DNA from: Cordia subcordata
Taxonomy: Eukaryota; Streptophyta; Magnoliopsida; Boraginales; Cordiaceae
Direction: 5' to 3'
DNA: 64,000 bases
Assembly (NCBI GenBank): GCA_028554755.1
Contig: JAPTOF010000002.1
Coordinates: 28,143,001-28,207,000 of the forward strand
Shown here: one piece after another, positions 37,210 to 47,600 of the stretch
Layout: every line of letters begins with the position of its first letter
Position numbering within the stretch: position 1 is the stretch's first letter
Notes under the pieces: generated by a model
Databases searched by the model: none
The model's input: the letters and a program-made list of their open reading frames with translations, nothing else
What the model was told of the DNA's origin: nothing
Made by a program: the position numbers and the translations under genes

Positions 37210-38380
37210 ATGCCCTAAGAATCACACACACACATACATATAAACGCAATATCTATTTATATAATATATACATATATATATATGGTGTGTGAACTTTTCT
37301 TTTTATGGAGGATAGATTATGATTAATTAGAAATGAATTTTTAATTTTAACGTGTTGGTATTGTTTGCTTTCTTGTTCTTCTTTATGTTTTTTCTTCGGC
37401 GTGAGCCGCCCGGACTTTTGTCGTGCCCTCACATGCTTGGCCACCGTGATTTCTTTTTTTCTTTTTACTTTTTTTTTTATTTTTTTGGGCCCTTTTACTG
37501 CAACTTGTCTTTTGTTGTTCCTCGAGATAATTATATTTATAGGTTTCTGTTTGACCCAAAAACATATATTTATATATGGGTTTCTCTCGTATTTCATAAA
37601 TTAATTTTTTTATTATTTTAAATAGTTTAAATTAGTTTTTAGATTTTCATAAGTATAATTAAATTAATGTTTAGTATTTTAAAAATGCATATCGCTCCTT
37701 GATGTTGTTTAACTTCATCCAAATTAGTTCCAAAAGTAATAAAATAATAGAACTAATTTAAATAAATTTTTCAAAGTTTGGAAACTAATATGAATACTTG
37801 AAAATGTTACAATTAGTTTGATTATTTTTAAAATATTAATCACTAGTTTAAATATTTTAAAATAATAAGAACTAATTTGTGTATGGACTTTTCTAAAAGT
37901 AACCCTCTTTAACTCATCATTGTATGATTCAACTCGTCTCCCCTTTTCTTTTTGCCCTTTTGAGGTAAAATTACCGGATTATCCATAGGCTAATGGTAGA
38001 TTTCTCTTCCTTCCTATTCTTTCCCTAAATGGAGTAGAGAGCGACGTGGCACCAAATTGGTAAATATGTTCTAATCACTGAATTAAAAAATTGTTGGCTT
38101 TGCCCGACAACGAAATGCTTATATGCATGTATAATGAATTTTATAATTTGGTTTTCTTTTTTTTTGTTGGATAGATGAAACACTTTATCTTAAAATTTTT
38201 AAACTTTTAGTCTCTCAAAAAATTAAGTAATTCACAATCTCTTTTTCTTTTTTGAGCAATGGAAGAGTGAAATTCTTATTAATTCAAAGTCAACCCACTC
38301 CTGTGGAGTCAAAGACGATGCAAATATTAAAAAGACCCATCAGAGAACATTTCTTCCAATTGTTGGGTAAATTATCAATG
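37210..38380. other. Intergenic: upstream flank of the minus-strand gene
   Basis: Contains CA- and TA-rich runs (37225-37285), pyrimidine-rich tracts near 37440-37490 and AT-rich DNA. The Lys-rich open frame on the minus strand at 37253-37597 is low complexity and not a credible gene. No other feature seen. Confidence 0.45.
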
Positions 38381-38384
38381 CTGT

Positions 38385-39015
38385 GTTTGTTTGGAGCTTA
38401 TTAAAGGCACTTATTTTATTTGACAATTTATGTGAAAAAGATCATTTGTTATCAGCTTATTATAAGACACTTATAAGATACTTCTCATAAGATGCCTTAT
38501 TCGTAGTTATAAAAAATAAGTTGGGTTTAGGGTACTTATATCTTATCTTATATCTTATCTGATAGAAAATAATTAAAAATAAAAATTTTAAAATTAAAAA
38601 AATTAAAATTAAAATAAAATTTAAAAATTAAATATTAAATATTAAAAAATTAAAGATCAAAAACTTAAAATAAAAAATAAAAAATTTAAAATTTTAACAT
38701 TTAAAAACTAAAAAATTTAAAAAATAAAAATGTTAAAATTAAATATTAAAAATTAAAATTTCAAAAATTTAAAATTTTTAAAACAAAAAATAAAAATTAA
38801 TTAATATTTATATTTTATAATTTATTATTTAATTATAAAATTAAAATACCATGAGTTAAAATTGATAATATTATTATCAAAGTAACTTATAATAGTATTT
38901 CAACTAACAACCCAAATAATCTTATTGTATTAGACACTTATTTTTTATAAGACACTTATCAGATAAGGTGCTTGTCAGATTTCAGATTTCAGATAAGACT
39001 ATTCCAAACAGGCTA
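38385..39015. mobile_element. Probable non-autonomous TIR element with low-complexity core
   Basis: The ends look inverse (GTTTGTTTGGAGCTTATT on the left; GACTATTCCAAACAGGCTA on the right). Next to them are inverse ATAAGACACTTAT / ATAAGTGTCTTAT-like motifs. The core at 38565-38800 is nearly pure A/T with many AAATTAAAA repeats. No clear target-site duplication. Internal motifs resemble those in the element at 39780. Confidence 0.4.
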
Positions 39016-39750
39016 CTAGTCTAACATTCTTACCTAGCCAATCTGCTGTCTCATTCGCACTTCTATGAATATGCACAACACTCACTCCCTCTCTATCAGT
39101 TAAAAAGAGCATTGCATCCTGTATACGGTGCGCATCCTATATACGGTGCACTACTAATTAGTCCAATATAGACCTACAATTGAAGCTATTCACAAGCTCA
39201 AAGCAATTTGATTCAATTCTCCCACGCCTGATGCCCTCGTCCTAAACCATCTTTACACGCTTCCCTCAAGGCATGAGCTTCATCCATAATAGGTGAATCA
39301 CACTCCAACTTCTGAGCCTTCCCATGAACAATTTGTCCATTAAAATAAATTCTACACGTGTCAATTTGCTTTGAGCTTCAAGAAACCACTCCTTAAATCT
39401 TTTGTTGTTCAATCCTTCCCATTTAGTTTGATACAAGGATATGAACCAACATTTTGCCCTCCAATTACATTCCCACAACCCGTGTTCCACTGATTCCATA
39501 CCTTTCACAACAAGGGGATAATGCACATTTTCTTTGCAATGGCTCTTTTTTTCCTTTTGCCTCAATTTTCTCACCTGTGTCATGGATTTCCCACACTCAA
39601 TTGACGAAATCACTTCACTTTTTGTCAGCAATAAAACCTCTATCAGCCCTTTTCTTACTCTGTCTTCATCTGAAAAATCAAAAAAAATATCATAAACTTT
39701 CCCTTGTACATAGAAATGTGAGACATAGGGTGGTGCCTTCAACATGTGAA
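39010..39750 (-). mobile_element. LINE relic: RT zinc-binding and RNase H region
   Basis: On the minus strand, the 159-codon frame from 39745 carries ESVEHGLWECNWRAKCWF, the form of the zinc-binding region that follows plant LINE reverse transcriptase (ESxxHxLxxCxxAxxxW). Further on come MDEAHALREACKDG and then VVHIHRSANETADWLGKNV. These match the RNase H motifs AEAxALREA and HVxRxxNxxADxLAK. The stretch between them is shortened and out of frame. It is a decayed non-LTR retrotransposon 3' end, boxed in by two TIR elements. Not a functional gene. Confidence 0.7.
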
Positions 39751-39779
39751 TGAGGAGCTTTGTGAGATCCCCACACTTA

Positions 39780-40050
39780 TAGTGTGTTTGGAATGATCTT
39801 ATTTTAAGATACTTATCCTATTGAAATTTGGAGATATTTTATAAGATTTAAGATATTTTATCACATGAATCATGCATTTTATAGTTGTAAAAAATAAGAT
39901 AGGATAGATTGCTTATTTCTTATGAGATAAAAAGTATGGTTTTGGTTTAAATTTTCATATAATGCATGATAAGATTTCTTAAATCTTATAAGATGTACTC
40001 TCATTTCAATAAGATAAGTATCTTAAAATAAAACTATAACAAACAGAGCA
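39780..40050. mobile_element. MITE with TTA target-site duplication
   Basis: 271 bp flanked by TTA (39777-39779 and 40051-40053). Its left arm TTATTTTAAGATACTTATCC is the near-perfect inverse of the right arm (ATAAGTATCTTAAAATAAAA), with GTGTTTGG / AACAAACAGAG ends. The sequence differs from the four-copy family, though the target site suggests the same PIF/Harbinger superfamily. Confidence 0.7.
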
Positions 40051-40807
40051 TTAATATAATGTAAAATTAAGGTATAAGAATTTTTTTTCCAAGTCACAGA
40101 GCACATATTGATTTTTTAGGTACGCAAAGGAAATTTCTTTTTAATTTTTGGTAAAAACACGTCTGTAATGGATATTAGTTGATCAAAATTCACATTCATC
40201 TCCTATACCAGTACATTCCCACCAAAACAACAAAATTGTTTTCATGCTATTATTATTATTTTTATTTTTTTTGGAATTCTCGCGGGTTATTAGCTTGTTT
40301 GAGCTATAAAGTAAAAATTCTTATTAGTTTGTTTGAGCAATAAAGTGAAAATTCTTTAGTCTATTTTACTTTTTTGTGCTTTTGAAGGTGTTGAACTTTT
40401 AAAAATAAAAAGAAGTACTACTATTTCATTTTAATTCTTTTATGTGAAAAAGTTAACATGGGCTTATTAGTGCTAGCTTCACAAGCCCAAGCTTAGGCAA
40501 TTAATCTTATCATTTATGTCCATAATAAATAAACCTTATGGATAAAGTAACACGATTGTCCCATATATTAATGAGTAGAGGAAAAACTAAAAAATAATTA
40601 GTAGTTAATAAAATTAAGAAATATAGGAATAACTTTTTAATATATATATAGAAGATACAATTTAAATGATAGAAATATGATTTTTTGTAGCTCCAATTTG
40701 ATTCCTCCAAACTAAGTTTCTCCATTAACTGAACACTTTGTCCATCTGCTTTTTTAGCAAACCTGCTTTTTTTTTTTTTTCCTTGCTAAACCTCAATGCC
40801 AAACACA

Positions 40808-40833
40808 ATATATATATATATATATATATATAT
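40808..40833. repeat. (AT)n microsatellite
   Basis: Thirteen AT units in spacer DNA. Likely variable in length. Confidence 0.95.
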
Positions 40834-41219
40834 GGTGCTTATATTTCTATTCTAATTTGTTTCGGTAGGTGAATGGTTTTAAAAAAAATTAGTTTCTGAA
40901 ATGTAGAGAGGAATCTTAATAAAGATTAGGGAGAGGAACAATTAATCATGTTAAACAATAGAAATAGGAGACCGTTTCTTTTCCTTGTACAAATAGAGAT
41001 GTGAAAGTAAGTTTTAGAAACTTAGAGAGGTACTACGAGAAAAATTAAAAAAAAAAGAAATTACAACCTTCAATAATTGAAAGCAAATAAATTATTTTAT
41101 TCTTTACTTTTGAAAATTAGAGATGAGAAGGAATACCTTCACTTTTTCTCTTTACAAGTTTGAGCGTTATGGTGAAATTTCCTTAAAATATTAACCAACA
41201 CAAAGTGAATTTACCTTTT

Positions 41220-41364
41220 TTTACAAGGGTTAACCAAAGGAGAACCCCTTTCCCACCTGGCCAGAGGCCCCTTAACCAGGCGGGAGGAAAATCGAGGGAT
41301 GTGCGTGAGTGGCGGTGACTGCGAGAGAGACTAACGGCGTGAAAATCCAAAGAATAATTTCGCA
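41220..41364 (-). mobile_element. 5'-truncated SINE, second copy of the 18089 family
   Basis: The minus strand reads through CACTCACGCACATC, CTCCCGCCTGGTTAAGGGGC, GGCCAGGTGGGAAAGGGG and GGTTAACCCTT, the same order as the 3' half of the SINE at 18089, ending in A residues. A perfect 13-bp duplication, GAATTTACCTTTT, flanks it (41207-41219 and 41365-41377). It lacks the Pol III promoter half, consistent with truncated reverse transcription. Confidence 0.82.
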
Positions 41365-41648
41365 GAATTTACCTTTTGGTCTGAGCATAAAGTGATTCTC
41401 CAGACACTTTTTGGCCAACTTTATGCATGTTCATGCTCAGTTCTAACTCAGTAGACACAATCTCCTGCCCATGCACTCATTGTTGCTTTATGCTGTTTTA
41501 TTTGCGCACATCATCTGCCGAAATTGGTCGCTCCTGTAAGACTTCAATTCTTCGCGTGGACTACTTTAATAAAAATCTTCCATTTTAGTATGGTACTTTT
41601 GATCGTCTTTTTACATACTCTTGTATCATTTTTGTATATCTTATTCAC

Positions 41649-41755
41649 GTTTTGAGTTCAAATTTGGATCGTAATATGAATTCAAATGATTTTTTAAAAT
41701 TCGTTTTGAGTTCAAATTTGGATCGTAATATGAATTCAAATGATTTTTTAAAATT
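41649..41755. repeat. 54-bp perfect tandem duplication
   Basis: Two identical copies starting GTTTTGAGTTCAAATTTGG at 41649 and 41703. The perfect match suggests a recent event. Confidence 0.93.
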
Positions 41756-41759
41756 ATTT

Positions 41760-43100
41760 TTGTTATAAAAAGAGGTAACATTTCGATTCGAATAAAAGTA
41801 TGTTACTGATTCTTTTTTCTTTTTGCAATAATAAAATTCAACTGATAGAGCTCAACCACAAAACTGGCAAACATTTAGTGTACAATACGTTCTCTATACT
41901 GAATACAAGGTAAATTGATGACACTCAATCCAAAATAAGAGACTATTAATAGAACCACAATCATAACTTACATTCGACCTCATTTTTTACCGTCAAATCA
42001 TCTTTAAGTATGTTACATATACTAATTTTTCTGATCGAGCAAAGAAAAATGAAGAAAACGCAAGTTGTGATTTTTGAAGTTAAGCATGGGGTTGTGGCCA
42101 CTCACATTGGTGACAAAGCACTATCTGAACTTTTGTGGAGGCAGACCAGCTTTCTGCTTCAGAATAATTTCTTCATACACTAACAGGGGGCAGCTTAAAT
42201 TGAGACTTTAAGCAATGCATGTGTACGTTTTTATCTCTTTTATTTAATTTCTCTGTTAGTTGTACATGTTCGTAGAGGTTGGTTGTTTTGTCGAGTTCAT
42301 TTAAGTTTTACATGTTCATTTTGCATCTTCTTTGCAGCTTTTGGTCCTTCCAAGTTGGGGGCAAATTAAAAAATATGTGGATATCGTTACTTACTTAAAA
42401 TAATATCCTGTATTTATATCGACCTATAATATACTTATATTTTGTATAAGACATATTCAATATTGTTTAAGATAAAAATAAAATTTGTTGTCTACTAATC
42501 TTTCTCTCCTCTCTCCTACTAAAAAAATACTTAAAGAAAGAATACAATGTCAATTATGAAATTACGCAGAAGTATGAAATCATTATTAAAATTGTTTATA
42601 AAAAACTATTAGTGAACAAATTTTTTTTATGTGATTAGAGATTGGAATCATAAAAAGAAAATCTACTTAATTAAGTTGCCATTTGACTTATGACTTTTAT
42701 TTCTAAGTTCAAACTAATAGAAGATATATTGATACTTCATTATTTGGACAGAAGCTTATGGAGGAGATTGTTGGCTATGTGTTTTTCTAGCTTAATAAAA
42801 ACATTACCTAGTCTTCTACTTTAATACTTCTCTTGACTTTCACTCAAAAGTTTGCAAATTCATATAAAAAGAATATTATATTAAATTTGACCTCCTCAAA
42901 CTCGTTGAAATATCAACAACTCAAAAAGGGGAAAAAATTAGAAGTATTTAGTGAGTAACACGCATATATTACCGTAATATCTCGATTCGATTAAATTTGC
43001 TTAATTTTTTTTCTCTCTCTCTATATATATTAATTTGATTTTGTGCGTAACATTTATATTTAGCAAGGAATGTGGAGTACTTGCAGCAAGTTAAAAGTTA
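41760..43100. other. Intergenic, no features recognised
   Basis: AT-rich spacer between transposon remnants and the REN1-like gene. No open frame or RNA gene that I can support. Confidence 0.4.
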
Positions 43101-43109
43101 CCTAGATGA

Positions 43110-43460
43110 ACTTAGGCTATCTCCAACAGCTCCCCTATTTTTTTCTTTAAATTTAAGTGATTTGAGTTATTTTCTTATATTTTGGGATTCCTTATTTTTA
43201 ATTCTATTCCAACAGCTCCCTTATTTTTTACCAAACATTCAGTTTAGGGAATCCTAATTTCAGTTTCACTCTAACATCTCCCTTATTTTATAATGTTGTA
43301 GTCTTAAAGTTATGAGAATGGGGATGAGATTTGGGAGTTGGCTTTGGAGATTAAAAAAAACTCCTATATATAAATATTTTATTTTGGGATTAAAAAATAA
43401 TTTAAAATTTTGGGAATGAAATAAGAAATTTGTTGGAACACTTTACTATTAATAAAACTC
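43110..43460. repeat. Probable transposon fragment with CCAACAGCTCCC motifs
   Basis: The motif CCAACAGCTCCC.TATTTTT occurs at about 43123 and 43209, with a diverged form (CTAACATCTCCCTTATTTTA) at 43271. Sequences of the type CTATCTCCAACAGCTCCC are common at ends of plant MITE-like elements. The inverse end is not clear (AATTTGTTGGAACAC near 43430 is a candidate). Confidence 0.4.
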
Positions 43461-44538
43461 TTAAATATAAAAATTTTTGTATTTTAAAAAATTTGTTGGA
43501 TTTAGTCTAGTCATGTTACACAAACCACCACCACACGTTATAGAGTTTCGAACTCGGACCTTTAGGATATCCACTTTTGTCTCGAGTCCCATGCACTCAA
43601 AAGACACACGACCCAAAAGTAAGTTTTCCACGTGTCTAATCGCATTAAATGCCTTGCGTAAAGTAACACACATATTAAGTGACTAGTTAGAAGTGTGACC
43701 ATTGCATTACATTCACTTGAAGGGTCACCTATCAATATGACTTCATTCCACACGAGAAGAGAAATTGCAACATCTCCCATTCCCTAATTCAAAATCCTAA
43801 TTTAGGCATTGGAACATATTTCAAGTTTCAGGGGACATTACATGTAAATTAAAAACATTATAGATTTTTTTATTTTTATGCAAGTCTGTCATGCTTTATA
43901 CGTAATTGATACAACTCTAATCAATATTTACCATGTACTTATTAGTATATTACATATTACTTTGATAGATCGAGTATTAAACTGTAAACATTATTACGGT
44001 CTTGGAATTGTTAACCTTAAAGCACAATGTCAAACATGTGGAACTTTAAAAAGGTTTTTAGAATAAATCTGAAAAAACAAAATTTTCCTCCAATATATGC
44101 GGGGGAACGTGTAAGAAAAGGCATGGAAGGCAAAAAAATGGCAACCCCGCGCGTTCTCATTGCCTTTGCGTCTCCCTCGGGTTTCCGTTAGGCGAAACTT
44201 TCCAACCCCTGCTCCCTACTCCCTAAACGTGAACATCACTCTCATCATTCCTCTCAACACAACTTCACTAATTTGTCAACATTAATAATCAAACAACCCT
44301 TAATTATTAAATAAATAAATAAAAATAAAAATAAAAATAATTCTCCATCTCTATCTTGTTTGTTCATCTCTTTATTTATCAATTTCTTTACGTTGAAATC
44401 GTTTTATTTCTGATTAGTTGTTTGGCGAAAAGTCCGAGTTTCGAAGCTGCATTTTCTCTGATCCGCATTTTGGAATCGCGTAAGGACATTACGTAATCTT
44501 TTCTTTCCTTTTTTTTTTGTGAATTTTCATTTTGAATA

Positions 44539-44627
44539 ATGCAGCACCGTTGATGATCGATACTTTGAATATGATTAGTTCGAAATGCAGGTGATTTTTG
44601 ATCATGAGAATTGCTGAATGTGGTTAA
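44539..44627 (+). promoter_or_regulatory. Cluster of three short upstream open frames before the REN1-like start
   Basis: ATG-to-stop frames at 44539-44553 (4 codons), 44553-44594 (13 codons) and 44604-44627 (7 codons) lie in the 100 bases before the main ATG at 44638. None overlaps the main start. If the transcript begins upstream of 44539, as AT-rich promoter-like sequence near 44290-44340 suggests, these could lower translation. Depends on the real transcription start. Confidence 0.4.
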
Positions 44628-44637
44628 AAATTGGGCC

Positions 44638-47600
44638 ATGACGAGCCGCAACGCTGCCGATTCCTCGCAGGTGCAAATGTTAATGCATAATTGATCGATA
44701 AAAATATACATTAGCAATTTTGTATTCTTTTTTTTGTGTTTTTTTTATTTAATTAGTCGAAAAATCAGGATATATTTGGATGCTAATCATATGTATACCT
44801 TTTCTCGGGTTGGTGGCTGTTGTGTGTTGTAGTTGGAGGTTGTTAATCCGCCAGCGCCGCCCCCTGGGGCCACCGAGCCACCGCATCATCGTACTGGAAA
44901 TAAGGCAAGTTTTCATTCTGTTATCGGTCTTTCCGATTAGTAATTTTTGCTGTGGCGCTTCGTTGATGATGTCGTAAATAATGAGAGAGAATACGTAGGA
45001 AGTCTCACTCTAGAAAGGCAAAAGGACTGTAAATAATGAGAGAGAATATGTAGGAAGTCTCACTTTAGAAAGGCAAAACGACTTCAGAGGATTGGGTTTG
45101 TCTATTAAATTTTGCTGCATTTTGTATTTCTGGGGTTGAATTTTATGTGATCATATTGTACACTGGATTGATTAGGCCTTAATAAGATCACAATGGAGGT
45201 TAATATATTGCGGAAATGTTACTTTACTGATGTACAGTTTTGAAGTGCTCGACTTTATTGAGAATCTACAGAAAGAGTAATATCGAGAACCAGTATAGAA
45301 GTTGTGAATATCTTAATATTTGAGATAAGGTGTATCATGGTCGATTTGAGTTCTTGAGGATGGTGTAGAAGTTGGATAATATGAAGTGTAATTTTAAACT
45401 CTGATTTCAAAGATAGCGTGTTTGCAACTACACTGGCTGGCCAGTGCATTGGCCTTATCAGAGCATATGTCCTTACTATGAAAGCTGTTTCCTATGCTTC
45501 CTGCTTCTGACTACTTGCCTTTCGACTGTGTCTCCGGGGCACAGTTTTTTTGAAAGACTCCACGACTGAACTGGTTCTTGAGTATAGGTACCTGACTCAG
45601 CTTATATTTGCTGTATAGGTGAATTTTTTAGATTGGAGTGCTGAAACAGACAAGGCTCTTGAAATTTGCAGCTGTAACTGGACCAATGCATTTTATTGGT
45701 GATTAATAAGAACATCCTATTTTTCTTCGAAAATTAAAATTCAATGTTTGAAAATGAACGTTGTGCATTTGTATATAACAAACGTTGATGCTGTTGACCC
45801 GTGGTTCCTTGAGAAGAAAAACTTGATTAATTCGAAAAATTGGCATTTGTCTTGCAGGTTTACAAGAGTGGCCCACTTTTCTTGGCATCTAGAGGTTTGT
45901 TTTTCTGTTGAGCACAATGACTTAGTTGCTTGAGAAGAGTTTTTTTTCTGAAAGAATGGTCTACTTGTTTTCTCTTCTTTACTTCCTTTTCTCTCCCTTT
46001 CCCATATAAGTGCCAAGTATTTTGCTTTTAGCCAAATTGAGAAATAATTTACAGTGTTCTATAGGAGTTCTAATCAAGGAGTGCTAATTGGCTGCATTTC
46101 TTCATTGCTACTCTATATTGTTATCCGCACTTGATTATTACTCTTAACTTTGTATCTGAATCAGTAGTCATGACAAGTTGCTCTGGTTCGTCAGTATTAT
46201 CTAGATATGAAGCCTGGTTGTTCAGACTCCCATATCATAATTCATGACTAGTGTCAACTTTTAGTAGATTATTCTGTGTGGGAGTGCAGTTCTATTGTAT
46301 CCTCTGATAGACACTCATTCACATATCAGATCACCTATATTTTATCATTCATAACCTTTAAACCTCTTAGAATGATAATATGGCTAATGATGCTCTGTAA
46401 ACCATTTCTTGCGTTTGCTAATTTTGAATACACTCTATCTAAAAAAATTTCCTGAAGAATGTTGTTATCTCCAGCTGTCTTTGATGATAGACACAATGAC
46501 GTTTGTGCATTTCATGCCTCACGTAGTATGATATTATGTTTGTGTATTATTCACTAAGACTTGCACTTGTGTGGAGAAAATCTTGACATCTCCTTGCGGT
46601 TTAAGTTTTTAAGAAGGTTTTATCTAATGAATATGTGTAGGAATAGGATGGACATCATGGAAGAAAAGGTGGTTTATATTAACACAAACCTCATTGGTCT
46701 TCTTTAGAAGTGATCCTGTAAGTGTAAAGCTCTTCTTGTAGATGACATATTTCTGGCTTTTAGGCAAGTCTCCAACTTTTGCTTAAAATTATTGTGTTTA
46801 TGCAAAGATTCAGTGTCTAATTGTATCCTTTCCTCTGTCTACTTTTGTATTATATGTTGTAGCTGTCTTTATGTGTATAAGTATTACATGGTGTAGCTTT
46901 TGTTATGTGTTACTTCTCATAAAAAACCTTTCGTTACGTGTTCAATTACTAATTTCCCTTTTGTTGTGCATTTAGTTAAAATAAACTTTTGATGGATTTG
47001 GATTTTGAGAACTATCTGCCTTGTACCGCATGAAGGAATCTGCAGTGTTAGTTGTCTTCTTTCTTTAATGGGCTTTGTCTCTCAAGCTGAATCTTGTGGA
47101 ATGTGAAAAAGTTGCTCTTGGCACTATCTAGAAGCTCATAAATATTTAGCACGAACATACATTGATGAGAAATTCTGAAATGTAGTATGTGTGTCAGTAT
47201 ATGCTGCTTGAAGTTTCAAGCAGTATACTGCTTCATAATAAGAATTTTTCTGAGTCTGGAATTCTTTTGGAGAATATTATAGAGTTTCTTGTAAAATGGG
47301 CAATTGGCCTCTGCTGGCCTTTGCTGCTGATGGTCTCGGTCTCACTTGAAGCTGACGGCTCGGGTTGCTAGGTCAACAACATTCAGTTCATTAGGTTAGA
47401 TAGAACATTTATACAGGTGGAATCTGAATCTGAGTCCATTTTCTTCTCTCCTCATTCTCACTCATCATGCTTTGCTCAATTTACTTCCAAACTATAACTG
47501 CATGTGACTCTTGGAACTGCTTTTAGGAGGAGAAATTGAGGGCTCGTTTATGTTTGTCGATTTGGTTGCAAATTTTTCTGCACATCTGTAGTTTTATCTG

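Noticed and set aside
37253..37597. 114-codon Lys-rich frame on the minus strand
   Set aside because: Low-complexity translation of pyrimidine tracts; several overlapping frames on both strands are equally open.
39266..39745. 159-codon open frame as a host gene
   Set aside because: It contains the LINE zinc-binding signature and is followed by out-of-frame RNase H motifs, so it is a transposon relic.
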